Source: Anaerolineales bacterium
GTDB taxonomy: Bacteria > Chloroflexota > Anaerolineae > Anaerolineales > Villigracilaceae
Direction: 5' to 3'
Assembly: GCA_016934715.1 (NCBI GenBank)
Contig: JAFGSI010000018.1
Location: 62,001 to 126,000, forward strand
Length of the DNA stretch: 64,000 nt
The notes beneath the pieces were generated by a model, which saw nothing but the letters and a program-made list of their open reading frames with translations, ran no database searches and had not been told where the DNA came from. Both the position numbers and the translations under genes were made by a program. Positions 63,893-64,000 of this stretch are shown piece by piece. Every line of letters begins with the position of its first letter. Position 1 is the stretch's first letter.

Positions 63893-64000
63893 ATGACGAT
63901 GCGCAACCCTTGGCGCGTTTTCGATAGATTGGCCGATCGCGAGCAGCTCGACCCAGAACTGCAGCGCAGCTGCCTGGGGCGCCTGGCCAGCATGCTCACC
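63893..64000 (+). CDS. Unknown protein, 5' end (partial)
   Basis: An open frame from ATG 63893 runs to the window end (36 codons), starting MTMRNPWRVFDRLADREQL. GAAAGG lies eight bases upstream. The length in the window is too short to name a family. Confidence 0.5.
   Translation, partial: MTMRNPWRVFDRLADREQLDPELQRSCLGRLASMLT

Overview
The window looks like chromosomal DNA of a Chloroflexota bacterium, most likely Anaerolineae. It is GC-rich, carries housekeeping genes on both strands, has many lipoproteins with Thr/Pro-rich 'TPTP' linkers, and encodes a purine pathway built from enzyme forms typical of that phylum. The assignment is inferred from gene content and protein style; there is no rRNA in the window. 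I saw no tRNA, CRISPR array, insertion sequence or prophage. Gene density is high, with short spacers and strong hairpins at most convergent ends.

Layout. 0-5 kb: the start of a nuoA-like gene, a lipoprotein, an ATP-grasp/GNAT pair, a 48-residue membrane protein, tryptophanase and a phosphodiester-glycosidase-like protein. 5.5-10.4 kb (minus): secG, a peptide-type solute-binding protein, an unknown protein, an M20 dipeptidase and a DUF1385/YqhQ protein. 10.5-15.3 kb (plus): a PHP-domain protein, an alpha/beta hydrolase, rpsF-ssb-rpsR and a parvulin-type isomerase. 15.3-19.7 kb (minus): rnc-smc. 19.9-25.9 kb: an aldo/keto reductase, a membrane spermidine-synthase-like protein, an epimerase-like protein and a PAF-acetylhydrolase-like protein. 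26.0-30.4 kb (plus): a metal-homeostasis cluster, namely a DtxR-family regulator with its own promoter and a palindromic operator, an ABC ATPase and permease, and two ZIP transporters, the first frameshifted. 30.4-45 kb: an SBP-like protein without a signal peptide, then the purine operon on the minus strand (purL-purQ-purC-radical SAM-purE-purF-purD-purM-AICAR formyltransferase-purN) from a strong promoter, with a PurO-type IMP cyclohydrolase divergent from it. 45-64 kb: an exported small protein, a membrane protein, uvrB, two related lipoproteins, a zinc-ribbon membrane protein, an ornithine-cyclodeaminase homologue, a periodic Ile/Val-Pro repeat protein, a TPR/esterase-like protein, a UlaG-like metal hydrolase, mfd, a lipoprotein, pth with a HIT protein, an Ig-like membrane protein, guaB and the start of another gene.

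How the genes work together. The purine genes cover every de novo step to IMP except PurB, and guaB adds IMP to XMP. Three enzymes have uncommon forms: class II (CO2-using) PurE with no PurK nearby, PurL carrying apparent N-terminal PurS-like domains, and PurH split into a standalone formyltransferase plus a PurO-type cyclohydrolase. A radical SAM/SPASM protein of unknown role sits inside this operon. uvrB and mfd give the window part of nucleotide-excision repair. The metal cluster is probably controlled by the DtxR-like protein.

Most worth following up are the radical SAM gene in the purine operon, the 14-residue Pro-repeat protein, the regulator-operator-transporter cluster, and the hairpin immediately upstream of uvrB.
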